64,000 nt of DNA from Bugula neritina (taxonomy: Eukaryota; Bryozoa; Gymnolaemata; Cheilostomatida; Bugulidae), in the NCBI GenBank assembly GCA_964035545.1, contig OZ037767.1, forward strand, positions 22,199,628-22,263,627. The letters are read 5' to 3'. The notes beneath the pieces are model-generated. The model had not been told where the DNA came from. It saw only the letters and a program-made list of their open reading frames with translations, and made no database searches. Position numbers and translations under genes: made by a program. This document shows positions 13,283-26,800 of this stretch, one piece after another. How positions within the stretch are numbered: position 1 is the first letter of the stretch; each line of letters begins with the position of its first letter.

Positions 13283-16200
13283 ATGAATCACCCTATGCCA
13301 ATGGCTATGGGCCAGCAACCTGTTCAAAGTCATCAACAGCAATTTGTTCTGATAAATGCTCCTCCTTCTAACTTCGGAACTATCCCTAAAGTGAAATACT
13401 CTGCTAAAAGTCTCCCAATAGTAAAATGGTAAGCTGAAATTGATGGTAGACTTTATGTTAGTTCAGCCCTCTGCTTATCGGTAACAGCAAAGCTTTTAAA
13501 TACTGACTACTTATACACTATGGCGTAGTTATAGTGTAGCTGTAGTGTAGATGTAGTTTAGCTATAGTGTAGATGTAGTGTATCTCTCTAACTGTAAAAC
13601 TCATGAGTAACTTTGCAAATTTAAACCATTAACTACTGCAAAGTTATCTTGCAAAACTTCTCAGCTCACTACAGAAATTTATTAATAACTGGAGATCATT
13701 TGATATACTAGCCAGTCGCAGCACTGTATTCATTCTTTTTTAGCCAGTGATTTGATAAAAAAATGGTTAAAAAGAAACAAGGGAAAAGCAGCACATGCTA
13801 ATTTTACTCAAATCAAAAGCATCACTGTTACAGATTATTACGGCTGATAGATAGTACCAATAAAAATCATGACAGCATTTTGTATGATAGTTGAAATTAC
13901 TATTTCATCAAATCTATATTTTTATGCATAACTTCAAGTTAGCCTAGCCTATTTATATCTTGGTGTAATAATAAATGTTTTATAGATGTTAGAAATATAG
14001 CATATGCAGCAATAAAAATGCTCAGCACTAATTGCGGCAGCTGATGTTGTAATAGGACTGACAGGCACATGGTTAAAACATTATAGTCACATTATTTATT
14101 AATGCCGTAGCCTATAATATTTACATTTATATGATATTTTATGTTTAATTCATTTATTTATACTTTATATTGGATTTGTTTGACCAGGATGTCAGTGGTA
14201 TAAGCCTAGCAATGTTATTTTACAGTCATTTGTCTTTTGCTTCCCAACTCTTATAACTCACACGTTACTCTAATATTCAACATTGCAATATGGGCTCAAA
14301 ACCATGTTTTCACCACACAACATAAGAACCCTAAATGTGAATAGTTAGTATAGAACAGTTGTGACTACAGGTATTCGCGAGTGATATGTTTTACTTTTAG
14401 CAGTTACAATATCATTTGTAGGCTGACCATCACACAGCTGGTACTAGCATGTATTATCTTTGTACTGCATGCTGCCACCACTGCTATGAACGATCATTTT
14501 AACGCTGTGTTTGCGCCTATTAAGGATCAGCTAGATTACTTCTATGCATTGAGTTTCAGTGATGATGCAGCCACTGGGATTTGGGTTGGTATTGTGGTAA
14601 GTATTGAATCCAGTTGTAGAAGTATGTTGGAGGAGCTGCGTAAGCCAGGGTAGTAGCAACCAGCCACCAAATCCACCAAATAAATTTATATCATAGTTGC
14701 CACTGCCTATTAAACAACACATAACCACAAAATGCTATAATATGATCACCTACTTCTTTTTTCAAAACTCTCTATGGAAAGATTTATTTGCGAACTATCG
14801 AAATACTGCTGCGCATGAGTACTTGGTATAATATATCTCCTGGAAGATAATTTATAAAAATATGTCAAGTTTTTAAAGCAGTAAACTCACATGTTAGTGT
14901 CATCCAAGGAAACTTGTGTAAGCTTTTGACTCCTTCATGCTCAACTTATTACATGACTCATTATTTTAGTCTATGAGTCATGCTTGGGCCATACAGTTTT
15001 TACAATTTGTTACCAAAGTTGAAATACAGTGCATGCGGTTAGAAATGATATGAAATCTTAGGTCTTGAGTTGAGGATTTCTTTCTGTTTTTAGTATTTTG
15101 TAAAACAATACTCAATGAGATTTCTCATTTTTTCCCAGTCATCTGGGATGTTAGTTTAGTTAGGCTCTGTTGTCATCCAGGTAATTGTTGTAATCAGAGA
15201 GAAAGTAATAAAAATATGGTTGTCTTTCTCTAGATGATTGTGGCTGCTATTATCGGGATTCAAGCTTACAAGACGCAAAGAAAAGGGCTGGTGAGAAATT
15301 TAGCTACATTTAGTGTGTATCTGACCACCTTTAATCAATTTCATTCAATTCCACTTTGCAATGGTGTTTTTTATTTTTATTAGATGGAAATAAATTGGCT
15401 TTTCAAATTTAATTTAGCTTTGAACTTCTAGAAGTTAGATTTGATAGTTCTCTCTCTTTTTCTGGAACAAAAATATTTTGGGATAAACATGCTTTTACAA
15501 CTTAAAAACTAGGGGTTACCTGGGAGTGATTTACTTGGCATAGAGCCTATGGAAAAGTTGACTTTCACCTGTTATCAAGTCAAGCCTGCTTTCCATGTTT
15601 TGTTCTTGACTCATAGAGTTTTTCAGTAGCAGTCGCTTGTAAATAAACAACTCATAAAGTGCAAGTCGATATGCCGTGACACTTATACATGTTCCTTAAC
15701 TTTCAGTCTAAGTTCATGTCTTGTTTGTATTGGTTCCAAATTTCTTCTCTACATTGTAGATTATCACCCACACTGTTTTCAACGTATTTCTATTGATATT
15801 TTTCTTGGCACTAATTGGTACAGTATCTACTACCGTGGGAAAATTGAACAATTGTCGAGACTTTGGTGAATATTACAGCTTTATGTGAGTGTTTCACAGA
15901 TGTTTATTTGCTTAAAAGTAGTTTGTCACTTTGAAAATAATATCATCTTTGCCTGGTTTAGCTACCAAATTGCCTAAATAATGGTTGTCTAACGTTTTAG
16001 CTACTACTTTTAACTTTATCTTTACTGGAAAATTAACACTCACCAACGTCTTGCAGGTTAAATAGTATATAAGTTTATATAATTAGTTTAGTTCATATTC
16101 AGGTATTACGGAGGCTACTACTCTACCACCTCTAAACCCTTCTACCTCTTTGGGGAGAGACTTTCATCTTCTAGCGGGCGTTTCTACTGTACCCATGTAA

Positions 16201-18555
16201 GTCTTTAGAGGTACTTCCTTGAAGACTTTATACCTCAACACTAAAAACTGTGCTGGTGCATGTAAAGTGTAAACCAGTCACGGCAACGCTTTTAATGATT
16301 CATGACCATTTCCTGGTTGTTATTGCATCATCAATTAGCTTTTTGAGTTGTTCAATAAAGCAATAAATATGAAGATAACAAACTGTTAACAGAAAAGACG
16401 GAAATAGAAATGAGAGAAATAATAATGGTTGATGAGCTGATATTGGTTTTAGAATTTTGTTTGAATGTTGTTAATTCTCAAAAACTTCAAACTTGTTTTC
16501 CAAAACAATAGATGCTGATTTGAAGACCTCTGAATTCGTTTATCCATCATATTGACTTGTCAGAATCATATAGTTGCATGTTAGCTTAAGCTCCATCTGA
16601 TCATTTCATGACCTAATAGACGAGTATGCTTCCTTTAGCTCCGCTGATTTTAACCTCTACAGTAGCCACGCTGTTAGGGTTAAGCTGATGATATAACTTA
16701 GTGCTAGTTAACTGGAAAGCTGTGTGGACAAGTGCTCAAGTAATTTACTGAATAATGAAGTGTTTTATCAACTCGTGTTAACGTGAAGTGAAGCACTTGA
16801 TACTGTGTAGAGATAAAATATTCTCTGAGTAGATAATAGTTTATGTTTTATTGGTATGAAGCTTGAAATGATGTCAATACTTTTTACTCAAAGTTATGCC
16901 TTTGTTGTACAGGATACTATCTATATACAGGCCTTTCTAGCTGCTCATCTAGTTTTGCAAGTTAGAGTTGTCTTTGCTATATTGTATATATGTAGTAATT
17001 CATACAATTTAACTTTTTATGTTGGCATTTCCAGGTGATGTTCACCGTTTGGTTGGTTTTTGACGGCATTATTCTGGCCTGTGCAGTTCTGTCCTTCATC
17101 CTGACAATCACATTGTTAGTGTACAACTGCATAGCAGCGTGTACTTGCTGCTACAGCTGTTGTGGAAGCTGCTGTATATGCTGTGATGGTACAGCAATGG
17201 ACTCTGTAAGTATATTACTAGTCTCTATTCAACATACAAATCCCGCTGATGACATCACAATGTTTAGTTTTCCCAAAATTATTCACAGAATGGTTTTGTA
17301 ATCTTAAATTATAAGTATGAAGTATATTGCAAAACGAATAACTAGATTGTAATCAATTTATAAAGCAATAATACTATTGCAGCTGTGTTACTCTCCTAGT
17401 AATAATTTTATATGAATTGTTAATGAAACAAATGTTAAAACAGACTAGCCAGCGTTCCAGTTTCGATAAAGTTTGGGAGTGATCTTCCTTCCAGCTTTTA
17501 CGGGGAATACCCATGTATATGCCCACACTTTGTTACCACTGAGAGAGCTTTGTATGACAGAAGTACCATGTAGCATAACTGACTGGCTTTTATAACCACA
17601 CTCTGTAACCACACTCTGCAACCACACTCTGCAACCACACTCTGTAACCACACTCTGCAACCACGCTGTGTAACCACACTGTGTAACCACACTCTGTAAC
17701 CACACTCTGTAACCACACTCTGTAACCACACTCTATAACCACACTCTGTAACTACACTCTGTAACCATGCGTACTCATTAAATTTAGAATCTTTTTCATT
17801 TTTATTTAATATCACAAACCTTTGGTTAACTATATTTTAATTATTGTGTCTTCTGAAGCTCTCTCAGTTACCATATTCCAACTTTACAGAATAGGATGGG
17901 TGTCTCGTACTCTGCCCAGCCTCCAGTGCACTCTATGCCGCACACAGGTATGAGTGGACAACTTCCACCCTATGGTCAGCATGGCACAGTACCGATGTAT
18001 CCTCAATATGGAGCTCCAGGGGTGATGCCGGGAAGCAATCAGTATGCTGCTGCCGTGCAACCTGGTGATGTCAGAGTTCATGAAGCTACACCCTTGCCAG
18101 CTGTTGCAACTCCGTCCAATCAAGGTCAAGGTGCTGATACTAAATATACATCTCAATACTTGTTGGTTGATGCTGTGAGCTAAAGTTAATGTATTTGACT
18201 AGTGGTATGGTGATAGTGTAAAGTATTCTAACCTTGGTAGGCTTCTTAGATAAAGGTCACCTGATATTAGAAAATTAATATGTAGCTTTAAGTTTCATTG
18301 CGAGCTACAGAATTCATTCCTATCTCTCATTCAGTATCAATACTTACATTATTTTTTCTCATAAAAATTGTCGTCTGTTGACCATTTCTTTAGAGTCTAG
18401 AGTCTTGTGAAGAATATTTCATCTCTGCTCTGAATATTAGTGATACAGTAGTTGTATGTATGTCAAGTGCTACTTTATATCTGAAGAGGTCCTTGTTTTC
18501 TGTAGAGGATAAGTCCAGAGATCTCCCCCCAGAGTATACGGAGGTCAACTCTTAG
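13283..18555 (+). CDS. Four-TM PPxY-tailed membrane protein, paralogue C
   Basis: Eight exons: 13283-13428, 14422-14596, 15234-15290, 15760-15884, 16103-16196, 17035-17205, 17890-18124, 18506-18555. The total is 1053 nt, giving 350 aa, with the same exon phases as A and B. The start is MNHPMPMAMG. TM1 begins at about residue 50, TM2 about 100-120, TM3 from 127 and TM4 in exon 6, followed by the Cys-rich CCYSCCGSCCICC. The loop contains KPFYLFGERL, matching KPFLFFGEQL of A and KPIYIFGETL of B. The C-terminal tail has a single copy of the MPHTGMSGQL unit that is triplicated in B, and ends DLPPEYTEVNS. Exons 2, 6 and 8 and some flanking intron bases are near-identical to B, pointing to a recent duplication or gene conversion. 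Confidence 0.85.
17592..17766 (+). repeat. 13-bp minisatellite (AACCACACTCTGT)n
   Basis: About 13 copies of a 13-bp unit in intron 6 of paralogue C, with T/C changes at the last position and scattered variants. Confidence 0.9.
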
Positions 18556-21149
18556 AATCAGCAGATGCGCAGATTCCCACCACCACATGACTTTTATACT
18601 TACTTCTGGGAATAATTCCTTTATCACTGTTTGCTGACAATCTAATACAGTATATACAGTAACATGTGAGCAATCCACTGCTTCCTCAATATTATTATAT
18701 TTTTCTATTAGTATGTATTCCAGTTTTTTATCTTGATCTAACTTCTATTTCTCATAGCAATGTTGTGTAGTTGGTGTTATAATAGAGAAGTTGCAGGCTG
18801 ATTAGGGGAAGACAAATCTGTATTACGCAAAAAGTTTTATGGAAATTTATTAGCTAAACAGAAGTTATTGTCAACAGAGAGATGGTATGACGCATATAGT
18901 CTCAGCATTCAAAATATTATTAAAAAATCATCACAAAGTAATCGTGATGACTCGCAACTCCTTCAGTTCATAACGAAAATATGAATTGAAACAGCTATAC
19001 TTGCTGATTTACCAAATAAATTATGTAATGAGTTAATTTAGCTATCAAATGTCAATGTTACTTGTGTTTTCCCTGTCCACTGAATTAAGTAAATTAACTG
19101 TTGGGTTTTTAAGATATTCGGCAAGTATGGTAAAATAGCGTTCTGTAATGAACATCATGCTCTTAGTGTTTGAATACATAAAGAGGTCATTGGCATTACA
19201 TGTTTCAGTTTAGTAGGTGCCAAATTTTGTGACTACTGCCGGCTTGCAACATCTCTATTATTTTATTGATGTTTAATTTTATTTCATACAAAAAATGTAT
19301 TTTTGTGCAGTTTTATTTATGATGTCCTGTTCTAAGCGAATGCTTTGCCTCAAATTTATTTCTGTTTTAAATATTTTTGTTTTACTCATTTTCTAAAATC
19401 TAATTATTTTTTAGTTTTCTGTTCAGAAAAAAGTTTTTCTAAGTTATAATTACAATACAAGTGTATATCTTCTGTATCAGTTATGTAACAGTTGAGGGCA
19501 CAGAGTGGAATTCTAGACTCAAATATTTGCAAAAAATTATTATCATTTGTATTATTAATATGAGAAAGAATAGAGCTCTTTTTATAAAACATAGCATATC
19601 CGACAGTTATTAATTACATTATTTACAATTTGTTTGACAGACAAGCCTTCTTACTATAAAGCTGTAACTTGCCACTCTGCAGTTCACATTTCAGAGATAT
19701 TTTTACTGCCTTCAAAAACTAGAATAATATCTTGGTTTCTGCAATTTTAATTAATATTGTTGAAAAATATTACTTAACAATAACCGAGTAACATAATTAT
19801 AATTGTAAAGAAACAGTAACTAATATATTTATTTTCTGACTACTGGACAACTACACAGAAACTTGTGGTGAAATATATTGTCTTGAAATGGTGACTTGTT
19901 AACAAAGCATCACAACGTCAAACGGCCGACTCTGTATAGCTACTTGTGATATTTTATTTTAGGCCTGCTTGACGAATTGCGGGCAATTGACTCAATTATT
20001 ATCTTACCTCATTTATTATTACTGTACAATCATTGAAATATTATAAGATAATCATCACATGGTAGTGAAGGGGGTTGTCATCCTATTGGCTGAAACTTGA
20101 ATGTTGGATAAAACTAGATTTTATAGTGGCAATATAAGAAAGTAAGTGCTAAATAAATGAACAGTGAGCTATCAGCACAAATATTGTAGTGAGTAGTGCA
20201 AAGTACAAATACGGGAATCGCCCTCTCTCTACTCTTGGAATACTAAGACCCGTATGTAGCAACCAATTAGCAGCTCCGGAAGATATGCTTCCGATTCACG
20301 TGACACTTCCCGGGTTATTAACAATTTATCACGTTGTTGTAAGCGGAGGCTTGAAGGAGAAACATGTATTAGTAGTTGACTGATGTATAGGATAATTTGA
20401 TGTGATGTTTGTTTTATGCTTTATTGTGGATAATAAATATAATTACTCGACAGCTACCCTAGTAATTACTAGCAGAATACCCAACTAACTATACGCAAGT
20501 AGATAACTCACGCACAGTAATTGCACGAATTACTACAATATCGACATATAACAACCTGTGTGTTAAGCTATGTAGTTGAAACACAACTGTTGTGTGCTTA
20601 GTTTGCATATTAGTGTTGCGTAGTTAAGTTGAGCTACATTGTGATGATAACTCCTATTGGTTTATTTTCTTGCATTTATGTTTGGCTGAAATATATCCCA
20701 AGTTATTTTGCAGCTACTGCATTTTTTTGATGAGCTGCTATAAATATGTTTTTAAATCTCCAAGACACTAAGAAATAAAGTGATGATTTTATTATGCTAA
20801 TTTAATTATATCAACGTTTTAACTTGCATTGAAGGAAAACCAATCAAGCTGCTATACCAAATGTAGAAAATATATTACAATATTGTTTTATTCAATAACT
20901 ATAGTTTATTTTAACAAATTTTGTTTTACTATATATGTTATATCATAGCAAACGAACGGAACTTCACCCAAATATCATTGATACATACTATCCAAGTTAC
21001 TACTAAGTTAGTTCCAATTTAGCTCTAGAACTCATAGATAACTGCATAATAATAAATAATTTATATATACATTTATACATATGTGTAATTACAGTGATAA
21101 ACAATTGCTATATGTACATTTAAAAGAAGATAGTAATAACAGTTATGTT
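18556..21149. other. Intergenic region without recognised gene
   Basis: AT-rich. The region 20160-20400 is locally more GC-rich and has a short open frame (20189-20383, plus) with no recognisable motif and no clear splice context. I saw no RNA gene or clear repeat. Confidence 0.5.
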
Positions 21150-22093
21150 TCAGTATAAAAAATACTGGCCACTTTTTGCTGTAAAACAAGATTTAACAGC
21201 TTTTAGCCATTTTGTGTTTAATTTGACTTTGAAGCAACAGATGGATTGTTTATAGGAGGTAGATTTAGTGTCACTGTCACTACTATTCCTAATTTTTCTT
21301 CTGATGCTACGAAGTACATTGTAGAATGTAGATTTCAAAGTTGCCTTCTTGATACTGATTGGGGAGACAACTTCATCATCATGTTCTTCTTCAATATCAT
21401 CTAATGTTATCTCATAGTCTATCACTTTCTCAAACACACATACTCCATCATCTAACCCATCTCTCCCAATAGCACTCTTTACTTGTTTAATGAATATCTC
21501 CATCTCTATAACTTCATTTGGATTTCTAAAAATATGTTTTACTGATCATCACACCAGTCTTCAGGCATATAGTGAAATTCATCTTTGCAATGCATAATTC
21601 AGATTTAAATATCCACATTAACTACATTATAAACATTATTTAAACTTAAGCAATACTATCATCACTATAACAAAGGTCAATTAAAATTTTGAACAAATGT
21701 GCCCAATTGGAATTGTATTCTCTGCTACATGTCTTCTACTCAGGTATGCAATGCATTGCGTCATCCATTATGAATAGCGTTATGTTCCAACTAGTAACTT
21801 TTGAAGTATAATATTTTAAACATTTTCACCCAGGGGAGGGAAGAACTTAAGTCTATTTCTACATCAATAATTTTCTATAAATAAGTACTATGATTGCTGA
21901 CTATCCTAATATTAATATCAATTATAAACATAGAAGAAAACTTGTTAGTAAGCTGTAAGCTTTCTACTGTAAGTCTGTAAATAAATGACAAGTAAACTTA
22001 CTCAGTAGGAGTGTAGGTTGGAGCTAAGACATTCTCCTTTATATCAGTAATCAGAGATGCATAATCAGAACATGAATACTTTCTAGTATGCAT
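21150..22093 (-). CDS. Two-exon protein of unknown family, 155 aa
   Basis: Exon 1 is 22002-22093 (ATG, ending in a GTAAGT donor in phase 2). Exon 2 is 21150-21525 (TAG acceptor). The join restores the frame exactly and gives 155 aa. The N-terminal part reads MHTRKYSCSDYASLITDIKE, then a PTYTPTENPNEV segment and an amphipathic stretch IFIKQVKSAIGR. An acidic middle follows (DYEITLDDIEEEHDDE), then a basic C-terminal part with KKATLKSTFYNVLRSIRRKI and scattered Cys. There is no signal peptide or membrane span. I do not recognise the family. The clean splice junction and amino-acid variety favour a real gene. A further upstream coding exon is possible. Confidence 0.55.
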
Positions 22094-22465
22094 ATTATCG
22101 TAATGCTATAAGAGTAGATGTAGGAATGGTATATGAGGCAGTATAACAAGCAGCTTGCTTCAATGAGATACAGATACAGAGTGAAGTTTTATTCATTTTG
22201 ATTGTTGAACTGGTCGTGAGACACAATGTAATGGATATTATTTAAATGTTGTTATTGTTGACATCATGCTCCGGAATTATTAGTAAATTTATAGCATGCA
22301 TAACTGTAAAGAAGTTAAATTATATTTCAATAAATTTTCATGATAAAACTAAGAGTTACTCAAAATGTTGAAAAAGCTGCTATTGAATTTTTGTTGTTGT
22401 ACTTATACTTATGGTGAGTACTGAATGAAGTGTGAATTATGATGATGTACTGTGTGGCACATACA

Positions 22466-22503
<38 letters not shown>

Positions 22504-23883
22504 ATCAGGAGGAGACATCTAAAGTTTAGTGATCCACCTCTCACAAAACGACCTATACAAGAAGGGGTGTGCTATCGTGTACTGTACTAATGTATGCATG
22601 GCATTATATAATGCTTCAAAATGCCCATGTCTTTTGGTCTCATAGAATAGAGCTGCTTTAATCTTGATCTCAATAAATAGGCTTGCATTAGTCTCAATCT
22701 GAGTGGATGGGGTTGCATTATTCTTGTTGTGAGCCAATGAGGCTGCACTAGTCTTGATCCGAGTGATGCGGGTTCGATACAGTTTGCATAGTTACCTCGG
22801 TTAGGTTAGCAGTGTACAGTGGCCCGTTATCTACTAGTAGATGGTGGCCCTAGGAAAGAAAACTCCAGGATAGCAAGCTTGCAAGGAGCACAATGCTGCT
22901 GGGCACAGAAATACAGATGTTGGTTCAACTTTATAATCATTGTTTAGGCATTTGAAATGCTACATTTAATGGGCAGACAATGTTCCCAACCACAAAACTT
23001 GCAGTAGAACTAAAGCTAAGCAATTATCTCGTACAGGAGACCCATAGAACTTACATTACACATGTAACCAAATAGGTGCTCTAAGTACAGCTAGCTTTCC
23101 AATTTAGGGTTGTTCTGAATAATCAAGTAGGTCCTGTAGGAGTTTAACTCTAAAAGACATGGATGCTGTTTTATATAGCAATCTACACAACCAAAAATAT
23201 TATCAAGAGGTAACTGCAACTTGGGGCAGTCACTTAAAAACAAGCCTGCTACATTGTGAAAACTTATGCAAACATTAATTTTATTTTGTTTTTAATGTTT
23301 CTTTATATAAGATGAGTTTAAGATATGTTTGGTGCTATTATAAATGTTATTTTAATTTTGAAGCTATTTATATGTTTTTAGTCTTAGTAAATTGGTGTAT
23401 ACATGTACACAAAATTAGGTGTGATTTTTACCAAATAGTGATATTATATTCCATAGCTTTTTGTGCTGTTATTTAAGAAAGACTAGTAATCAATTTTGGT
23501 TATATTAATTTAATAAAGTTTCAGCCCTTTCTACAAGGCGTCTTAAATGCTATTAGTTTTTCTTACAGCAATAAAAAATATTTTTTTAAACATCATGATA
23601 TTTATTGTTCAACAAATTTTATTGTGCATAGAAAGTTTTCAATTAAATAAATGGTATTCACAGCAGCGAAATTTACAAGTCATGTAATAAGTAAATTTAG
23701 TATGGAAATTTACTTCTTAAATTCATATACAGCTTCTTCCTATTTAAAATGCAGTATATTCACAATTTATTTAAATCAGGTAAATTTTTTGGGTTAACGT
23801 TGTAAGCTATTATAGTATTATTTATTTTGATTGTCTTTTGTTTCATCTATTTTACTCTGTCTAATTTCACGCTTTACATCTTT
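22094..23883. other. Intergenic region
   Basis: Holds a (GT)n tract at 22469-22501. At 22740-22900 a sequence contains GGGTTCGATAC, like a pol III B box, and could be a weak SINE remnant. No CAP-type exon was found here on the minus strand, although the repeat-rich gene just upstream might have been expected to continue. Confidence 0.5.
22469..22501 (+). repeat. (GT)n microsatellite
   Basis: Uninterrupted TG dinucleotides. Confidence 0.9.
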
Positions 23884-26800
23884 TCATTCATTCAACTTTT
23901 CTTTGTCTAACCGTTCTTTTTCCAACCGTTCCCTTTCTAATCTTTGTGATTCTAACTTTTCCTTCTCAAGCTGTTCTTTTTCTAACTTTTCCTTTTCCAA
24001 TCTTTCTGCTTCTAACTTCTCTCTTTCAAGTCTTTCTTTTTCTAATCTTTCCTTTTCCAATCTTTCTTTTTCTAATCTTTGTGCTTCCAACTTTTCTTTT
24101 TCAAGTCTCTCTTTTTCTAACTTTTCCTTTTCCAATCTTTTTGCTTCTAACTTTTCTCTTTCAAGTTTTTCTTTTTCCAACCTTTCCTTTTCTAATCTTT
24201 GTGCTTCTAACTTTTCTTTTTCAAGTCTTTCTTTTTCAAGTCTTTCTTTTTCAAGTCTTTCTTTTTCTAACCCTTCCTTTTCTAATCTTTGTGCTTCTAA
24301 CTTTTCTTTTTCAAGTCTTTCTTTTTCAAGTCTTTCTTTTTCTAACCTTTCCTTTTCTAATCTTTGTGCTTCTAACTTTTCTTTTTCAAGTCTTTCTTTT
24401 TCAAGTCTTTCTTTCTCAAGTCTTTCTTTTTCAAGTCTTTCTTTTTCAAGTCTTTCTTTTTCTAACCTTTCCTTTTCTAATCTTTGTGCTTCTAACTTTT
24501 CTTTTTCAAGTCTTTCTTTTTCAAGTTTTTCTTTTTTAAGTCTTTCTTTCTCAAGTCTTTCTTTTTCAAGTCTTTCTTTTTCAAGTCTTTCTTTTTCAAG
24601 TCTTTCTTTCTCAAGTCTTTCTTTTTCAAGTCTTTCTTTCTCAAGTCTTTCTTTTTTGAGTCTCTCTTTTTCTAACCTTTCCCTTTCCAATCTTTCTTTT
24701 TCTAATCTTTGTGCTTCTAACTTTTCTTTTTCAACTCTCTCTTTTTCTAACCTTTCTTTTTCCAATCTTTCTTTCTCTTGGTAAATCAAGGCCTATAATG
24801 ATCAAAAATAGTTGTTTTACTAGCAATCTATATAAAAACTTTCAATGGCATGCATTATTTCAGGGTTCCTTAAGAAAATTTTTTGGCCAGGTATTACTTT
24901 ATTTAAATTACATCCATAAAAAACTTATGAAATCTATCACTGCAGATTTTAACTTATTTATTTTATTACAATTTGATTCCTACAATAAGGTGACCCTACA
25001 GATATATTAAAATACTATTTGCTTTTAGTCTTGCTAATTGAAGTATTTCTTGATTCCAGTGCTCAAAGAGCCCATGACTTAAATTGACTAGCTGTACTTA
25101 TTTATGAGCTGAAGAGCTGGATGGTGTAACAAAGTTAGGCTGACAAAAAATCACAATATTCCTACTCGACAGACAAAAACCACTAACATAAAACAATCAA
25201 TTTTGTTTACCACTATAGTAGTTCTATTTTTGCATTTATTAGCTTGGGTTTGAAACCCTAAACCACTTTATTTGTAGCTTGACTGCAAAGTTATAAAAAA
25301 TTTTTGAGTTGTAAACTTTTCCTGAGCAACATGAATCTTGTTTAGCCATGTTTTCCGTTGTAGTATCATTGTTGAACTTGTTTTGTAACTTCTAGTGCTT
25401 TCACACATATTGAAAAAAATTGAACAAGCAACCAATGTGTTTCATTGTTTTTAACTAAGAATAATTATGCCATATTATAACTATTGCAATTTTCAGTTTC
25501 TTAGTTTTTGTGAGAAGCATATATTTGACTGGTTTCCTGTTTAAATATTTCAATGATGACAAGTTTTTGAAAAAATCATAGATTAAAATATATTATATCA
25601 TATCTTTGCTACGGTTTACCTTTTTATTATTGCTACAATGATTTTCACACTACTAATATTGTATGATTATCATATTTCATATTAATTTTCATAATTTATC
25701 CACTAGATAAATACAGCTTAGTTCAATAGATATACTAGTAACTGCTCAACGAATTTTGTCAAAATAGTGCAGTTGCTGTAGCAAGTATTGCCTTGCACAA
25801 AATATAATAATATATTATGTAAAATCAAGTTTGTAGTCTTACTTATTTCTTTCCTTTTATATTAAGACTTTACTTCAAATAATGCCACTTTAAGCCAGCT
25901 CAATAAATGTTTACTTTGCCAGATACATCAACGGACATCTAATCTATTAGCGCAGTTGAAATACTTAAACTGAGTTTAGACTATGTAGAGTATGAAAAAG
26001 TGCACTTCATGTTTAGATTTCCAGACTATTTGCTCTTATCATAGCAGATAACTCCTACCTCATCTATGAAATCATCACAACTCTTCCTGTCACAATATGG
26101 TTCATCCAGATTTCCCAATATTCCACCATTTTCAACTAAAATATCCATAAAACTATGCAAACAAAATCAAATCGACCCCCAGTTTATATTACTAGTAATA
26201 AGTAATAAATAATACAAATGCTGTATACAGAATGTATGAGTTAAATTATTATATCAAATGAGCACATGATTGTTATATACTTGGTTAGGTTACTCTCAGC
26301 ATGCCATCACCACCAGCTAGAGTTGTGAAAAAAAACTTTTATTTACTTAGCTTTTTTCTGTAGTATAGGCGGTTTATAAGGCCTTTTATGGAAAAGTGTT
26401 CACTTTAAACTATGATGCATTATCAAATTAACCCTGTAGGGCAACATATGGAATGGGACTTTGTATAGCTAACCCTAATATGAAATATTCACACATGTAT
26501 AGACTGAAATCTACTTAAATTATCTTAACAATGTTACAACAAGTAAATAACAACATTGCATCTCCCAACAATAACAATATCTTTGTAACAGTTTTAACTA
26601 AGCTACAACTGATTACAACAAAATTTTTGGAGTTGTCATTTCTTGTATAATATATATATACAGGGATGTAGTGGCAAAAATATTCTTGGCCATACTCTCA
26701 GGCCGGGGGTCCAGGGGGCCGCCCAGGCCCCCGGCGGGGTCCAGGGGCAGCGCCCCGGCCGCCAAAGCCCTCAGAGCACTTCTGATGCAAATTTATGCAA

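Noticed and set aside
20189-20383. 64-aa plus-strand frame, possibly from a retroelement
   Set aside because: No motif, no splice context and no repeat partner in the window.
22094-23883. Missing CAP exons of the 24-29 kb paralogue
   Set aside because: The minus strand was scanned for WYNE, HFTQV and HNELR-like codons with flanking splice sites; none seen.
23831-24784. Long plus-strand frame rich in Ser/Phe/Leu ([11 protein letters not shown])
   Set aside because: Antisense shadow of the KERLE repeat exon; the minus strand has in-phase signal-peptide exons and splice sites.
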